Shown here: piece after piece, positions 1 through 9,851 of the stretch
How positions within the stretch are numbered: position 1 is the stretch's first letter
Layout of the letters: every line of letters starts with the position of its first letter
From: JBDKGH01 sp039798265
GTDB taxonomy: Bacteria; Bacteroidota; Bacteroidia; Flavobacteriales_D; Sanyastnellaceae
Assembly (NCBI GenBank): GCA_039798265.1
Contig: JBDKGH010000097.1
Coordinates: 1-32,453 of the forward strand
DNA length: 32,453 nt
Direction of reading: 5' to 3'
Made by a program: the position numbers and the translations under genes
Notes under the pieces: generated by a model
Told to the model about the DNA's origin: nothing
Seen by the model: only the letters and a program-made list of their open reading frames with translations
The model's database searches: none

Positions 1-423
1 TTTAATCTCCTTAAACTTCAAGCCGGTTTCAGTAGCTTTTAGGTATGCTTTTGCGCGCGAATCATTGGGAGCTTGTGCGGCAAATTGAATCATCATTCTA
101 TTGGCATCGTCATTATCTCCCATTACTTTCAACGTTTGGGCGTAGTTGTATTTTTCATTAACTGTAAGAGCCCCAAGATTATTCAGTTGCGAGTAATAGG
201 TATTTGCATTTTTCCAGTTGCCTATCAAGTAATGGCAATCAGCGATTTTATGCAGTGCTTCTTGATTCAGAGAATCTTTAGCCAAAACATGCTCATAGGC
301 CTTGATGGCAGAAGGGTACGAAAGCTTATTCGCGAAATCATCACCTGCACGCATGGCCTTGTTTTGTGCAGGGAGCACAACTGAGAAGAGAAGGGAAAAA
401 AGGAAAAGAAAGATCTGTTTCAT
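1..423 (-). CDS. TPR-containing envelope protein, PorE/OmpA-like (3' end cut by window edge)
   Basis: Translating the minus strand from the ATG at 423 gives an open frame of 141 codons that leaves the window without a stop. It begins with a signal peptide (MKQIFLFLFSLLFSVVLPAQ), so it is exported. The next ~120 residues are helical with TPR-like spacing: a YPSAIKAYEHVL helix, an ALHKIADCHYLIGNW pair, then YAQTLKVMGDNDDA. It lies 10 bases after the PorP/SprF gene and in the same direction. In Bacteroidota, PorP/SprF genes are commonly followed by proteins with TPR repeats, a beta-propeller and a C-terminal OmpA peptidoglycan-binding domain (PorE-type). The later domains lie outside this window, so that full architecture is inferred. 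The opposite-strand ORF over this stretch is a shadow. Confidence 0.75.
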   Translation of the reverse strand, partial: MKQIFLFLFSLLFSVVLPAQNKAMRAGDDFANKLSYPSAIKAYEHVLAKDSLNQEALHKIADCHYLIGNWKNANTYYSQLNNLGALTVNEKYNYAQTLKVMGDNDDANRMMIQFAAQAPNDSRAKAYLKATETGLKFKEIK

Positions 424-433
424 ATTTCGCTGA

Positions 434-1357
434 TTAAAAATAACGGGGTGATTTCATTTGGTCATTTTTGAACAAGAAATCATATCGCAAAAAGAATTCG
501 ATACTACCGTTGCTTACTTGATTAATGCGTGAGGTAGTGAAGTCCCATGAAAGCCCTGCGTGAAATTGCTCAGTGATGTTCATTCCAACAAGTGCGCTGA
601 AAGAATCACCAATACGGTGACCGGCTCCTAGACTAAAACGATTGTTTAGAATGGCCTCTAAGGTTACATCTGTGCTCAAAGGAGCATTTATGGCTGATTT
701 TACTTGGAGCGAAGGCTTCAATTGTATCATAGGTGATACTGGTAACAAGGCTCCAGCGATAAAGAAGTAATGACGAATTTCTTTGTATGATGCATTGCTG
801 TTTCCATCAATGGTGGCGATATTACTTTGTAAAACCTTGGGAACACCTATGCCAGCATACCAGCGTTCACTATTCAGGTACACACCAAATCCAAGATTAG
901 GTGTCCACGAACTATTGATGTTGGCGCCTACTAGGTCTGGATCATCAGGGTCTGTGGTAGCTAAATCGGAGAGTTTGGCTTGAAACAATTTCATGCCTCC
1001 TTTCAAACCGAATGCGATTTTTATTTTTTCAGTTAGAGGAAAACGATAGGCAAAATCAACATTGAATGAGGTCTGTTGAATAGGACCGATTTTATCATTT
1101 AACATGGAAAGCCCGAGATTCAAGCGCTCATTTTTCAAAGGGCTATGAATGAAGAGGTTTTGAGAAGTGGGAGCTCCCTTTAAACCGATCCATTGATTGC
1201 GATTGAGCAATCCAATAGTCAACGCATCACGACTACCGGCGTAGGCAGGATTAACAGCAATACTGTTGTACATGTAGTGCGTGAATTGAGGGTCTTGCTG
1301 CGCAAAAAGAACACCCGAGCTCATCAGCACGAGAATCAGCAAAATATGTTTTTTCAT
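434..1357 (-). CDS. PorP/SprF family type IX secretion-associated outer-membrane protein
   Basis: About 307 residues. The signal peptide (MKKHILLILVLMSSGVLFAQ) is followed by the family's hallmark start QQDPQFTHYMYNSIAVNPAY, then NRNQWIGLKGAPTSQ. The rest consists of alternating amphipathic strands, as expected of a beta-barrel. Family members (PorP in Porphyromonas, SprF in Flavobacterium) sit in the outer membrane and help T9SS export or anchor large surface proteins, especially those with type B sorting domains. The frame is open back to 1453, but that would overlap the end of the upstream gene. The ATG at 1357 puts the signal peptide at the N-terminus and leaves a 37-base gap; an ATG three codons earlier (1366) is also possible. 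The pairing with the giant CHU_C-type protein immediately upstream suggests this is its dedicated partner. Confidence 0.9.
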   Translation of the reverse strand: MKKHILLILVLMSSGVLFAQQDPQFTHYMYNSIAVNPAYAGSRDALTIGLLNRNQWIGLKGAPTSQNLFIHSPLKNERLNLGLSMLNDKIGPIQQTSFNVDFAYRFPLTEKIKIAFGLKGGMKLFQAKLSDLATTDPDDPDLVGANINSSWTPNLGFGVYLNSERWYAGIGVPKVLQSNIATIDGNSNASYKEIRHYFFIAGALLPVSPMIQLKPSLQVKSAINAPLSTDVTLEAILNNRFSLGAGHRIGDSFSALVGMNITEQFHAGLSWDFTTSRINQVSNGSIEFFLRYDFLFKNDQMKSPRYF

Positions 1358-1394
1358 GATCGACATTTTTTTTGTTGTGGTGTTGATGATTAGA

Positions 1395-4300
1395 TTATTC
1401 TGAAACATTGCTATTGACGAATATGTAACCGGATAAACTTTGTTCATCGCCATCGTGATCGGTGTATTGTACTACGTAGAAATAAGTTCCTTCAGGTACA
1501 AAGCCTTGACCGTTTGATTGGGTGTTTTTGCCATTCCATACAATATCAGAGTTATTGTATCCATCGGCCTTATAGATAATATTTCCCCATCTGTTGAAAA
1601 TGGTCACGTTGTTGTTCACGTAAAGTTCAATGTTTTGAATGATCAATACATCGTTGATTCCATCTTCATTTGGCGTAATGGCTTCGGGAACTGAAACGGC
1701 ATAAGGGCAGTTTTCGACTACAGGATCACAGAAGTCAAGAGGATCGGTGTTGTTGGCGATTTCATCTCCATCATTGATACCATCTAGATCAGTATCAGCT
1801 AAGCTTGCATTTGTTTCGCCGTCATCCCACTGACCGTTTCCGTTGGTGTCTTCTTCACCATTGGTGAGACCATCACCATCACAATCGCCGGTGCTCACTG
1901 CATATACATTTGGATCACAAGCGTCAGTAGGATTTGTATTATTGGCTACTTCATCGCCATCGTTGATTCCATCGTCATCAGTATCGGCGTCGACTGGATC
2001 TGTTCCTGCTGCAGTTTCGGCGGCATTGTCTAATCCGTCGAGATCACAATCATTGGTAGATAACGAAAGTGGGTTTGGATCACAGGCGTCTAAAGCATTG
2101 GTACCGGCAATGTTTTCTTCTCCATCTTCGATTCCGTCGTTGTCGGTATCTGGGTTGGTTGGATCTGTTTCAGTTCCTTGATCCCAAACACCATTGCCGT
2201 TGGCATCTTCTTCTGCATTGGTCAAACCATCATTGTCACAATCTCCAACGCTAACGGCAAATACGTTCGGATCACATGGGTTGTTAGGATTAGAGCCATT
2301 GTTTACTTCATCACCATCATTGATGCCATCATCATCAGAGTCGCTATCAATTGGATCAGTATTGGCTGTATCTTCTTGTGCGTTTGTAAGTCCATCACCG
2401 TCGCAGTCATTTGTGTTCAACGAAAGTGGGTTTGGATCACAGGCGTCAAGTGCATCAGAACCTGCTGTTACTTCAGCACCATCGCTTATTCCATCATTGT
2501 CACTATCAAAATTATCTGCGAATGTTTCTCCGGCATCCCATTGACCATTTCCATTGGTGTCTTCTTCTCCGCTAGTTAAGCCATCGGCATCACAGTCAAC
2601 GGATGAAAGTGCATATACATTGGGATCACACGGATTAAGCGGATCAGATTGGCCATTTACCTCATTACCATCATTGATGCCGTCATTATCCGTATCTGGA
2701 TTAGTGGGGTCAGTGTTAGCCGCAATTTCACCTTGTGTATCAAGACCATCATTGTCACAATCGAGAGTGGCTATGGAGAGTGGATTAGGATCACATGGAT
2801 CAATAGGACTTGAACCATTATTGAATTCGAAGCCATCGGCTATTCCATCGCCATCGGTATCAACATTGTTCGCGTCCGTTTCAGTTCCCTGATCCCAAAC
2901 ACCATTTCCGTTGGTGTCTTCTTCGGCATTCGTCAATCCGTCGTTGTCACAATCAGCCAATGGGTTTCCATAGACTGAAGGTTCGCATGGGTTAAGTGGG
3001 TCAGTATTCGCGAGTACTTCGTTTCCATCATTAATACCATCGCTGTCTGTATCTGCTACAATAGGATCTGTTCCAAGGATGGCTTCATCTGCATTGGTAA
3101 GTCCATCATTGTCACAATCATTGGACGCCAAAGCAAGTGCATTTGGATCACAGGGGTTTAAAGGATCACTTCCATTAGTTACCTCAGTACCATCGGATAT
3201 CCCATCTCCATCCGTGTCGAAATTGGCTGCATCTGTTTCTACTCCAGCATCGTAAAGACCATTAGAGTTAGTGTCTTCTTCGCTATTGGAAAGTCCATCA
3301 TTATCACAGTCAAGGTCAGCTAAGGCATAAGTGTTAGGATCACATGGATTGAGCGGATCACTTCCATTAGTTACCTCTTCACCGTCATTAAATCCATCAT
3401 CATCGGTATCAGAATCTGAAGGGTCTGTGCCAGCGTTATCTTCTGCAGTATTATCCAAGTTATCGAGATCACAATCATTGAATCCAACGGCTAACGGGTT
3501 AGGATCGCATGAGTTGATCGGGTCGCTTGTTCCATTCGGTACAAAGGTGGTATTTGGATCATCCACTCCTGTGGTTTCTTCGGCATTGCTTAATCCATCA
3601 TTATCACAGTCAGAAATGTTCCAAAGATTGGTTGGAGCTTGTGTAATACTAGCAGCGTTATAGCTACAGAAATTCAAAGGACCGGTGAGGTCATTGATTT
3701 CTGTAGAATCAATCACACCATCACCATCCGTATCTGCGAGTGTAGGGTTTGTGCCATATCCAATTTCATCACCATTAGTTAAACCGTCGTTGTCGCAATC
3801 AGAAGCAGCATCGCTCAATGCGCAAGGAAGTACTTCTATGAAAATAGTGTCTGCCACGCAATTGGCGGGTAGCGGAAATCCTAAGTCGCATAGGTTAATC
3901 ACAATGGTATCATTTCCTACAAATCCAGGATCTGGTGTGTATTCAAATGAGCCATTGGGACTATTGGTGAAAGTTCCATTGTTAGGTCCATATAATGGGG
4001 TTGTTTCAGCAATAACACTTGTTTCAAGGTCACTGTCATTAGTGGTTAAAAATACCCCTGTAATAGAAAGATCAATGAAGGTAGTAAAGTAATCATTACT
4101 TACTATGGGCTGATCATTGATTGCATTGATGGTAAGTGTGATAGTTGCACCATCGCATAAAGGAAGCATATCGGTATCACAAATGGTGTAGCCAACACTC
4201 ACTGTACCATTGTAATTCAGAACAGGTTCAAATGTAATTTGTCCTGTGAACACATCAATGTTCCAAGTACCGTTGATGTCGATGGCGCTGCTTTGGATGC

Positions 4301-7300
4301 CATCAGCAGAAGGGTCCAAATCAATGAATGCCGGATCGAGTAAATTATCTGAATCAATGTCGTTATCAAGTATGCTTGAAACGGAAATGAATACGATGTC
4401 TTCATCGGAAGTGTAGGTATCATCATTGCAAACGGGTGCATCATTGATGTTCGTCACAAAGACAGTGATGATGGCTGTATTGGAAGAAAGTCCTTCAAAA
4501 TCATTAACCGTGTAAAGGGTTGAGGCTACGCCAAAAAAGTCGATGGCCGGTGTGAAGGTGACATTTCCAAATTCATCAACTTCCCATGTTCCTTGGGCAG
4601 TGATGTATATGTTTTGAATTCCAACGGTCAACTGATCGAGATCCACTGTAGTATGATCAATAAGGCCATCGGCATCAAAATCACTAGAGGTAACATTCAG
4701 AATCACTGCCGTTTCTTCAATAGTAGAGGTGGAATTGTCATCGGCTATTGGAGCATCGTTTACAGGGTTAATGGTAATTACAATCAATGCTTGATCGCAA
4801 TATTCGCCATCACATAGTTCGTAAGTAAGGCTTGCTGTTCCTGAGTAATTGGGGGTAGGATTAAAGGTTATTTCGCCAGTGGTGGTATGTAGTATCCAAG
4901 ATCCTTCTGCTGTTGTAGTTGCTATCTGAACGCCAGGTGCGGCAATGTCTAAGTCTACTGTGTTAGTGAGCAGATCATTGTCTACATCACTGTCATTATC
5001 TAGAATAGGATTGATGACAATAGCCACATCTTCATCTGCTGAATAGTTATCATCATTAGCTATCGGAGCATCATTCACATTAGTAACGGTAATGGTTACC
5101 GTAGCGGTGTTTGAGGTATTGCCAGATTCATCGTTGATGGTGTATGTGATAAATGCATCACCTGTCCAATCGAGAGCTGGGTTAAATGTGAGTTGTCCTA
5201 AAGCATCTACAGACCACTCACCAAATCCATTGATGATGCTGTTTTGTACACCTGGAGTGCTTGGGTCTAAATCGGCAGTGCTATAGTCTATCGCATCGTC
5301 GATATCAATGTCAGTCGAAACAATGTCAAGGGTGATCGCAGTTTCTTCCGCTGTTGTCCCATTATTGTCGTCGGCTATTGGAGCATCGTTAACAGGATTA
5401 ATGGTAATGAGGAGTTCGGCTTGGTCGCAAAGCGCTGGTGTAGCGGTATCGCATATTTCGTAGCCAATACTAGCTGTTCCTGAAAAATTAGGAGTAGGGG
5501 TAAATACGACATCACCTGTCTGTGAGTCAAGCGTCCATGTTCCTTCAGCGGTTGTAAGTTCTGTTTGTATGCCGGCTGTCAGAAGATCAAGGTCAATTTC
5601 ATTTGCGGTTAAAATGTTATCTACATCACTATCATTTGCCAGAATGTTTATAAATGTAAAGGCAACATCTTCATTAGTGGCGGCTGCATCATCTATGGCG
5701 ATTGGTGCGTCATTGACGTTTTCAATCTCAATTGTAATTTGCGCAACATTGGAGGTAAATCCGTTGTCATCATTTACGGTATAGTCTAATACGAATGAAC
5801 CAAAACAATCTACACTGAGAGCAATGGCAATTTCCCCGGTTCCAGGAATGACGGTTGCCGTAATACATGGTGTGCTAATGGTAGATTGAATTCCAAGCGT
5901 ATTTACATCGAGGTCAATGGTATTGAAATCGATGGAGCCATCGGGATCAGAATCATTGAAAAGAAGTTGCGCTACAAGGTCTATTTCTTCAAAGCCATTC
6001 ACTACATCGTTTACAGCTAATGGTGAGTCATTCAGCGGATTCACTTCTATGGTAATGAGTGCGTCATCGCAAAGAGGTGTGCCATCTGTATCGCATACCT
6101 GATAAGTTAACTGTGCTATTCCAAAGAAGTTAGTTTGCGGAATGTAGGTGATCGTTCCATCAGCAGTATTCAGCGACCAACTTCCATAGCTATTGCTCAC
6201 GAAAATTTGTACACCAGGTGTCAATACATCCAAGTCGATAGAAGTGTATTCTAGGATGTGATCAACATCATTATCATTTGCAAGGATATCATTCGTGGTG
6301 TAGGTGATGTCCTCATCGGTTGTATAACTGTCGTCTTGTGCAAATGGCGCATCGTTTATGCTATTGACGGTTATCGTGATCAACGCAATATTCGACCAAG
6401 CTCCATCTATATCCTCAATAATGTAGCTTAATGTAGCTGTTCCATTAAAGTCTTGAGTAGGAGTGTAAGCGAGCATGCCGTTCACGTCCACTGACCACCC
6501 TCCAAAACCATTGATGATATTTTGTTGGATGCCTGCTGTAGCTGGATCTAAGTCAATACCAGCAGCGTCAATGTTGTTTTCAATATCAGTGTCATTCACA
6601 ATAAGATCAAGTGTCGTAGAAGTATCTTCATCGGTACTTCCAAAATCATCGAATGCGATAGGAGCATCGTTAACAGCATTCACTTCAATGTTGATGTAAG
6701 CAACACCACATTGGGCTAAAGCTTCCGTATCGCACACCTCATACAGAATGGTTGCTATTCCATTAAAATCTGGAGCAGGTGAAAAAGTGACTGTTCCATC
6801 AGCAGTATTTAAGGTCCATGTTCCTTCTGAAGTGCTTACAAAAGTTTGAATGCCTGTGGTATTTTCATCTAGGTCTATCGAAGTATACTGCAAGGTTTCT
6901 TCTACATCACTGTCGTTAGCTAAAATGTCCACGGTGGTTACTGGCGTATCTTCATCCGTTGTTGCGAAATCATCCGACGCTACAGGTGCATCATTTACGC
7001 TGAGCACTGTTATTTCATAGGTAGCAATGTTTGAATTGTCGCCTGCTACATCTCTCACCGTGTAAGTGATGGAGGCCACACCGTTGAAGTTGAGGAAGGG
7101 CTCATACGTAACGTTGCCCGATGCATCAACTGTCCAATCGCCGTATAGGTTGGTTATGCTCGTTTGTGTTCCAGGGGAAAGCGGATCTAAGTCCACTGTA
7201 GAAGAGTTGATGCCGTTTTCTACATCGGTATCGTTTCCTGTTACATCATAAGAATAAGAGGTGTCCTCATTGGTCGATTGAAAATCATCTACTGCTATCG

Positions 7301-9851
7301 GCTGATCGTTAACCGCCGAAACAATGGCGGTTAGGTTAGCGGTGCTACAAAGTACAGGACTTCCTCCATCACAAATAGTGTAGTCTATCACAACTGTTCC
7401 GAAAAAGTCTGTGATAGGCATAAATATCACTTCCCCATTACTTGTATTCAAGGTCCAGGTACCATCGTTTTCGGTGCGAGTGTACTGAACTCCAGTGGTA
7501 TTTGGATCGAGGTCAATATCCGCAAAAAGAAGGGTGTGATCTACATCTACATCGTTGGCGATAATATTGTTAAAAAACACTGGGTTATCCTCGTTACCTG
7601 TAGCGATATCATCGTTAGCCAATGGCCCATCATTGATTGGATTTACCGTAATCGTAATTGTTCCATTGTTTGATGTAGCTCCATTGTTATCTCGTACTGT
7701 ATAAGTGGTGGTGGCCACTCCATTGAAATTGCTCAAGGGAGAAAAGGATACCACTCCGCTTGCATTGACACTCCAAGAACCAAACGCATTAATAAAGGTT
7801 GTTTGCGTTCCACCAATAGCTGTGTTGAGATCAACCGTGCTGGTTGCAATGGTTCCGTCAACATCGGTGTCATTCGTTACAACGTTTATAGTGACAGGTG
7901 TATCCTCATCAGTACTCGTGCTGTTATCTACGGCAATGGGGCTGTCATTGACAGAGGTAACAGTGATAATGATATCGCCTGTATCGCAAGCAGGTGTGGT
8001 GAAGGTGTCACAAATTTGATATGAAGCAGTTGCTGTTCCGAAAAAGTTGAGTGTTGGGGTAAAAGTAAGGGCGCCGTTAGAAGTATTCAACGACCAAGTA
8101 CCATTTGAATTTGTAAAGGTAGTTTGAACCCCAGCAGCAACTAAATCAAGATCAATATTGGTGGCACTTAAGACATTGTCTTCGTCACTATCATTCGATA
8201 GTATATTACTTATAGTAATGGGTGTATCCTCGGGAGTGGAAGCTATATCGTCATTGGCTATAGGAGCATCATTTACTGATCCAACTACAAAGGTGATAAG
8301 GGCATTATCGCAGGCAGCAGATGGATCGCAAAGTTGATAGGTGATGCTGCTTGTGCCTGAATATCCATTTGCTGGGTTGAAGGTAACAATACCCGATCCA
8401 GGTGTGTAAGTCCAAGCTCCATCAGCAGTGCTTAAACTTGTTTGAAGTCCTACGGTAGTTAGATCAAGGTCGATGCTAAACGTGCCGGTACCATTGGTGG
8501 GAACTGTAGGGTTTCCTTCGGCGTCGGTGTCATTTCCTAAAATAGCTACGATTCCGTTGGCTCCATCTTCTGATAAAGGCGCGGCAACAATGTCGTCATT
8601 GGCTACAGGAGTATCATTCACAGCGGTAACAGTGAAACGGATAATAGCTAAGTCGCAAGAGTTGTTTGGATCGCAAAGGTTATAGGTGATCTGAGCTGTT
8701 CCAAAGAAATTATTTGCAGGATCAAAAGTTACGATACCCGTGGTTGCATTCAAGGTCCAAACACCTTGAGCATTGGTTTGAGTTAATTGTTGACCTGACG
8801 TACCAATATTCATATCTACCCTGAATAAGCCTGGCCCATTCGTTGGAGGTGTAGGATTACCATCAATGTCTGTATCATTGGTCAAAATGTTAACTGTTCC
8901 ATTCGCGCCGTCTTCAATTAATGGCGTCGCTACTATATCGTCATTGGCCACTGGCGGATCGTTCACAGGGTTTACCGTAAATTGAATATCACCGGTATCA
9001 CACAAGCCGGTTGGATCACAAATACTGTAACTGATGGTTGAGGTTCCAAACCAGTTGTTGGCTGGATTAAAAGTCACTACACCGGTCGCCGTAGCGTAGG
9101 TCCATACTCCCGTGCTGTTGGTGAAAGTTGTTTGGGTTCCAACTGTGGCCGTATTGATGTCAATCACAAATTGTCCACCGCCGTTGGTAGGAGCACTGGG
9201 GTTTCCATCTGCATCGGTGTCGTTGGTGAGAATATTCACTGTTCCATTGGCGCCATCTTCGTTAAGCGCAGTAGCCACAAGGTTATCACCGGCAATGGGT
9301 GCATCGTTCACGGCGGATACTGAAAATGTAACGGTAGCTTGATCACAAAGTCCGTCGGTATCACATAATTCGTATACTAAACTCGCCGTCCCATTAAAAT
9401 TGTTGGCGGGGTCGAAAACAAGCAGTCCCAGCACTGTTACATAGGTCCAAGTTCCTTCTGTTGCATTGTAAAAAGTCTGCACACCAGCTGTACCGGTGTC
9501 GATGTCTACTGAAAATTGACCAACACCGTTCGTTGGTGCCGTAGGATCTCCATCAGCATCGGTGTCGTTGGATAAAATATAAACGTTGCCATTTACATCA
9601 TCTTCGATTAATGGAGTGGCTACGATGTCATCTGCTGCTACTGGTGCTGCGAACAACAATAACGTCGAGAGCGGCTCTGAAGCTTGGTGAACGATCGAAT
9701 AAAAACGACTATTTTCTCCCAAATAGGTTTTTAGAAATGACTGGCGTGCATATAAAGAGCCAAAAGGAAGTTGAAAAATGAAAAGAAAGATCGTAACGAG
9801 CTTCCACATGCGAGTAAGGGATAGGCGCATAAAGGTAGAAATTGCTTTCAT
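1395..9851 (-). CDS. Giant secreted tandem-repeat adhesin with cadherin-like units, calcium-binding modules and T9SS type B C-terminal domain
   Basis: 2818 residues. An N-terminal hydrophobic segment ending near FGSLYA is a signal peptide; it may start at Met1, Met8 or Met15. Residues ~72-2010 are 18 cadherin/Ig-like tandem units joined by VNDAPIAxDD linkers and carrying NDxDxDG motifs, as in tandem-95/cadherin-like families. Residues ~2010-2720 are 12 TSP3-like modules with DCDNDGLTNAEE and DTDGDGIxDG calcium-binding loops. The last ~95 residues (VPEAITPNEDGINDVL, IFNRWGNIIY, GTYFYVVQYTD) are a gliding-motility-associated (CHU_C-like) type B sorting domain. It should be exported through the outer membrane and displayed or released. 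The composition is strongly acidic, rich in Asp and Asn, with calcium-dependent rigidity likely. It heads an operon with PorP/SprF and a PorE-like gene. SprB-like motility adhesin is one alternative role; cell-cell or matrix adhesion is another. The ligand is unknown. Confidence 0.92.
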   Translation of the reverse strand: MKAISTFMRLSLTRMWKLVTIFLFIFQLPFGSLYARQSFLKTYLGENSRFYSIVHQASEPLSTLLLFAAPVAADDIVATPLIEDDVNGNVYILSNDTDADGDPTAPTNGVGQFSVDIDTGTAGVQTFYNATEGTWTYVTVLGLLVFDPANNFNGTASLVYELCDTDGLCDQATVTFSVSAVNDAPIAGDNLVATALNEDGANGTVNILTNDTDADGNPSAPTNGGGQFVIDINTATVGTQTTFTNSTGVWTYATATGVVTFNPANNWFGTSTISYSICDPTGLCDTGDIQFTVNPVNDPPVANDDIVATPLIEDGANGTVNILTNDTDIDGNPTPPTNGPGLFRVDMNIGTSGQQLTQTNAQGVWTLNATTGIVTFDPANNFFGTAQITYNLCDPNNSCDLAIIRFTVTAVNDTPVANDDIVAAPLSEDGANGIVAILGNDTDAEGNPTVPTNGTGTFSIDLDLTTVGLQTSLSTADGAWTYTPGSGIVTFNPANGYSGTSSITYQLCDPSAACDNALITFVVGSVNDAPIANDDIASTPEDTPITISNILSNDSDEDNVLSATNIDLDLVAAGVQTTFTNSNGTWSLNTSNGALTFTPTLNFFGTATASYQICDTFTTPACDTGDIIITVTSVNDSPIAVDNSTSTDEDTPVTINVVTNDTDVDGTIATSTVDLNTAIGGTQTTFINAFGSWSVNASGVVSFSPLSNFNGVATTTYTVRDNNGATSNNGTITITVNPINDGPLANDDIATGNEDNPVFFNNIIANDVDVDHTLLFADIDLDPNTTGVQYTRTENDGTWTLNTSNGEVIFMPITDFFGTVVIDYTICDGGSPVLCSTANLTAIVSAVNDQPIAVDDFQSTNEDTSYSYDVTGNDTDVENGINSSTVDLDPLSPGTQTSITNLYGDWTVDASGNVTYEPFLNFNGVASITYTVRDVAGDNSNIATYEITVLSVNDAPVASDDFATTDEDTPVTTVDILANDSDVEETLQYTSIDLDENTTGIQTFVSTSEGTWTLNTADGTVTFSPAPDFNGIATILYEVCDTEALAQCGVAYINIEVNAVNDAPIAFDDFGSTDEDTSTTLDLIVNDTDIENNIDAAGIDLDPATAGIQQNIINGFGGWSVDVNGMLAYTPTQDFNGTATLSYIIEDIDGAWSNIALITITVNSINDAPFAQDDSYTTDEDITYTTNDILANDNDVDHILEYTSIDLDVLTPGVQIFVSNSYGSWSLNTADGTITYIPQTNFFGIAQLTYQVCDTDGTPLCDDALITIEVNPLNDSPLAVNDVVNGFEEIDLVAQLLFNDSDPDGSIDFNTIDLDVNTLGIQSTISTPCITATVIPGTGEIAIALSVDCFGSFVLDYTVNDDNGFTSNVAQITIEIENVNDAPIAIDDAAATNEDVAFTFINILANDSDVDNILTANEIDLDLLTAGIQTELTTAEGTWTLDSQTGDVVFTPTPNFSGTASIGYEICDTATPALCDQAELLITINPVNDAPIADDNNGTTAEETAITLDIVSTDIDIDDAIDYSTADLDPSTPGVQNSIINGFGEWSVDALGQLTFNPALDWTGDAFITYTINDESGNTSNTATVTITVTNVNDAPIANDDNYSADEDVAIVINPILDNDSDVDNDLLTNTVDLDIAAPGVQIATTTAEGSWILHTTTGEITFNPTPNYSGTASLTYELCDGEYCDQALIVITINPVNDAPIADDNSTSTIEETAVILNVTSSDFDADGLIDHTTVDLDQLTVGIQNIYITAQGTWEVDEFGNVTFTPAIDFFGVASTLYTVNDFEGLSSNTAIITVFVTNINDAPVCNDDTYTSDEDIVFISVSSILDNDIDSDNLLDPAFIDLDPSADGIQSSAIDINGTWNIDVFTGQITFEPVLNYNGTVSVGYTICDTDMLPLCDGATITLTINAINDQPIVSNDYFTTFIDLSITGVFLTTNDSDLETSVIAETTPLYGPNNGTFTNSPNGSFEYTPDPGFVGNDTIVINLCDLGFPLPANCVADTIFIEVLPCALSDAASDCDNDGLTNGDEIGYGTNPTLADTDGDGVIDSTEINDLTGPLNFCSYNAASITQAPTNLWNISDCDNDGLSNAEETTGVDDPNTTFVPNGTSDPINSCDPNPLAVGFNDCDLDNLDNTAEDNAGTDPSDSDTDDDGFNDGEEVTNGSDPLNPCDPNTYALADLDCDNDGLSNSEEDTNSNGLYDAGVETDAANFDTDGDGISDGTEVTNGSDPLNPCDPNALALASNDCDNDGLTNADEAILGTDPIVADTDSDGINDGNEVLANTDPLNPCEPSVYGNPLADCDNDGLTNAEEDTNGNGVWDQGTETDANNVDTDGDGIADGFEFNNGSSPIDPCDPNPLSIATLDCDNDGLDTQGEIAANTDPTNPDTDNDGINDGNEVNGQSDPLNPCDPNVYALSSVDCDADGLTSGEEDTNGNGQWDAGETFADNFDSDNDGISDGAEVTAGSDALDACDPNPLSLNTNDCDGDGLTNAQEDTANTDPIDSDSDDDGINDGDEVNNGSNPNNPCDPNVFAVSVGDCDNDGLTNAEEDANGNGVWDQGTETDPTNPDTDNDGIEDGEENIAGTNALDACDPNPLSLSTNDCDLDGLDNAAETAAGTDPVDADTDDDGINDGDEVANNTNPTDACDPNVYAVSTGDCDGDGLTNGEEDTNGNGQWDDGETNASLADTDLDGINDGDEIANNTDPLDFCDPVVENCPYAVSVPEAITPNEDGINDVLIIQNIELYVNNNVTIFNRWGNIIYKADGYNNSDIVWNGKNTQSNGQGFVPEGTYFYVVQYTDHDGDEQSLSGYIFVNSNVSE
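1700..3830 (-). repeat. Twelve TSP3-like calcium-binding modules with a short/long alternation
   Basis: Within the 2818-residue protein, twelve modules each start DCDxDGL or a close variant and end near NPCDPN. From the third module on they alternate between a short form of ~55 residues (GTDPxxxDTDDDGINDG) and a long form of ~64 residues that inserts a DTNGNGxWDxGTETD loop. The resulting DNA period is about 360 bases. Cysteines at module ends (PCDPN) and starts (DCD) are regularly spaced, suggesting a disulfide ladder. Asp-rich loops match the calcium-binding TSP3/dockerin-like pattern. Confidence 0.85.
4090..9640 (-). repeat. Eighteen cadherin/Ig-like tandem units with an A/B alternation
   Basis: Eighteen units of ~95-115 residues, each opened by a V/I-NDxP-A-DD linker. 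Units 1-4 are long, carry EDGANG and end in a CDxxxxCD pair. From unit 5 to unit 17 the units alternate strictly: odd units end in a cysteine form (YxICDTxxPxCD), even units in a form without those cysteines (YTVRDxxGxxSN). Unit 12 is atypical, with cysteines moved to the middle of the domain. Unit 18 is a degenerate final copy ending LCDLGFPLPANC. Confidence 0.85.

Noticed and set aside
73..384. Plus-strand open frame of 103 codons near the left edge
   Set aside because: The minus strand carries a signal peptide and TPR-like protein in an operon over the same bases, so the plus-strand frame is a shadow.
1843..2892. Ser/Pro-rich open frames on the plus strand within the adhesin gene
   Set aside because: They are antisense shadows created by the Asp/Gly-rich repeats; they lack signal peptides, promoters and independent conservation signs.
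1700..3830. Regular DNA repeats that could suggest a CRISPR array or satellite
   Set aside because: They lie in frame inside one long coding sequence and encode the TSP3-like calcium-binding modules; the spacing (~165-190 bases) and degeneracy do not fit CRISPR repeats.
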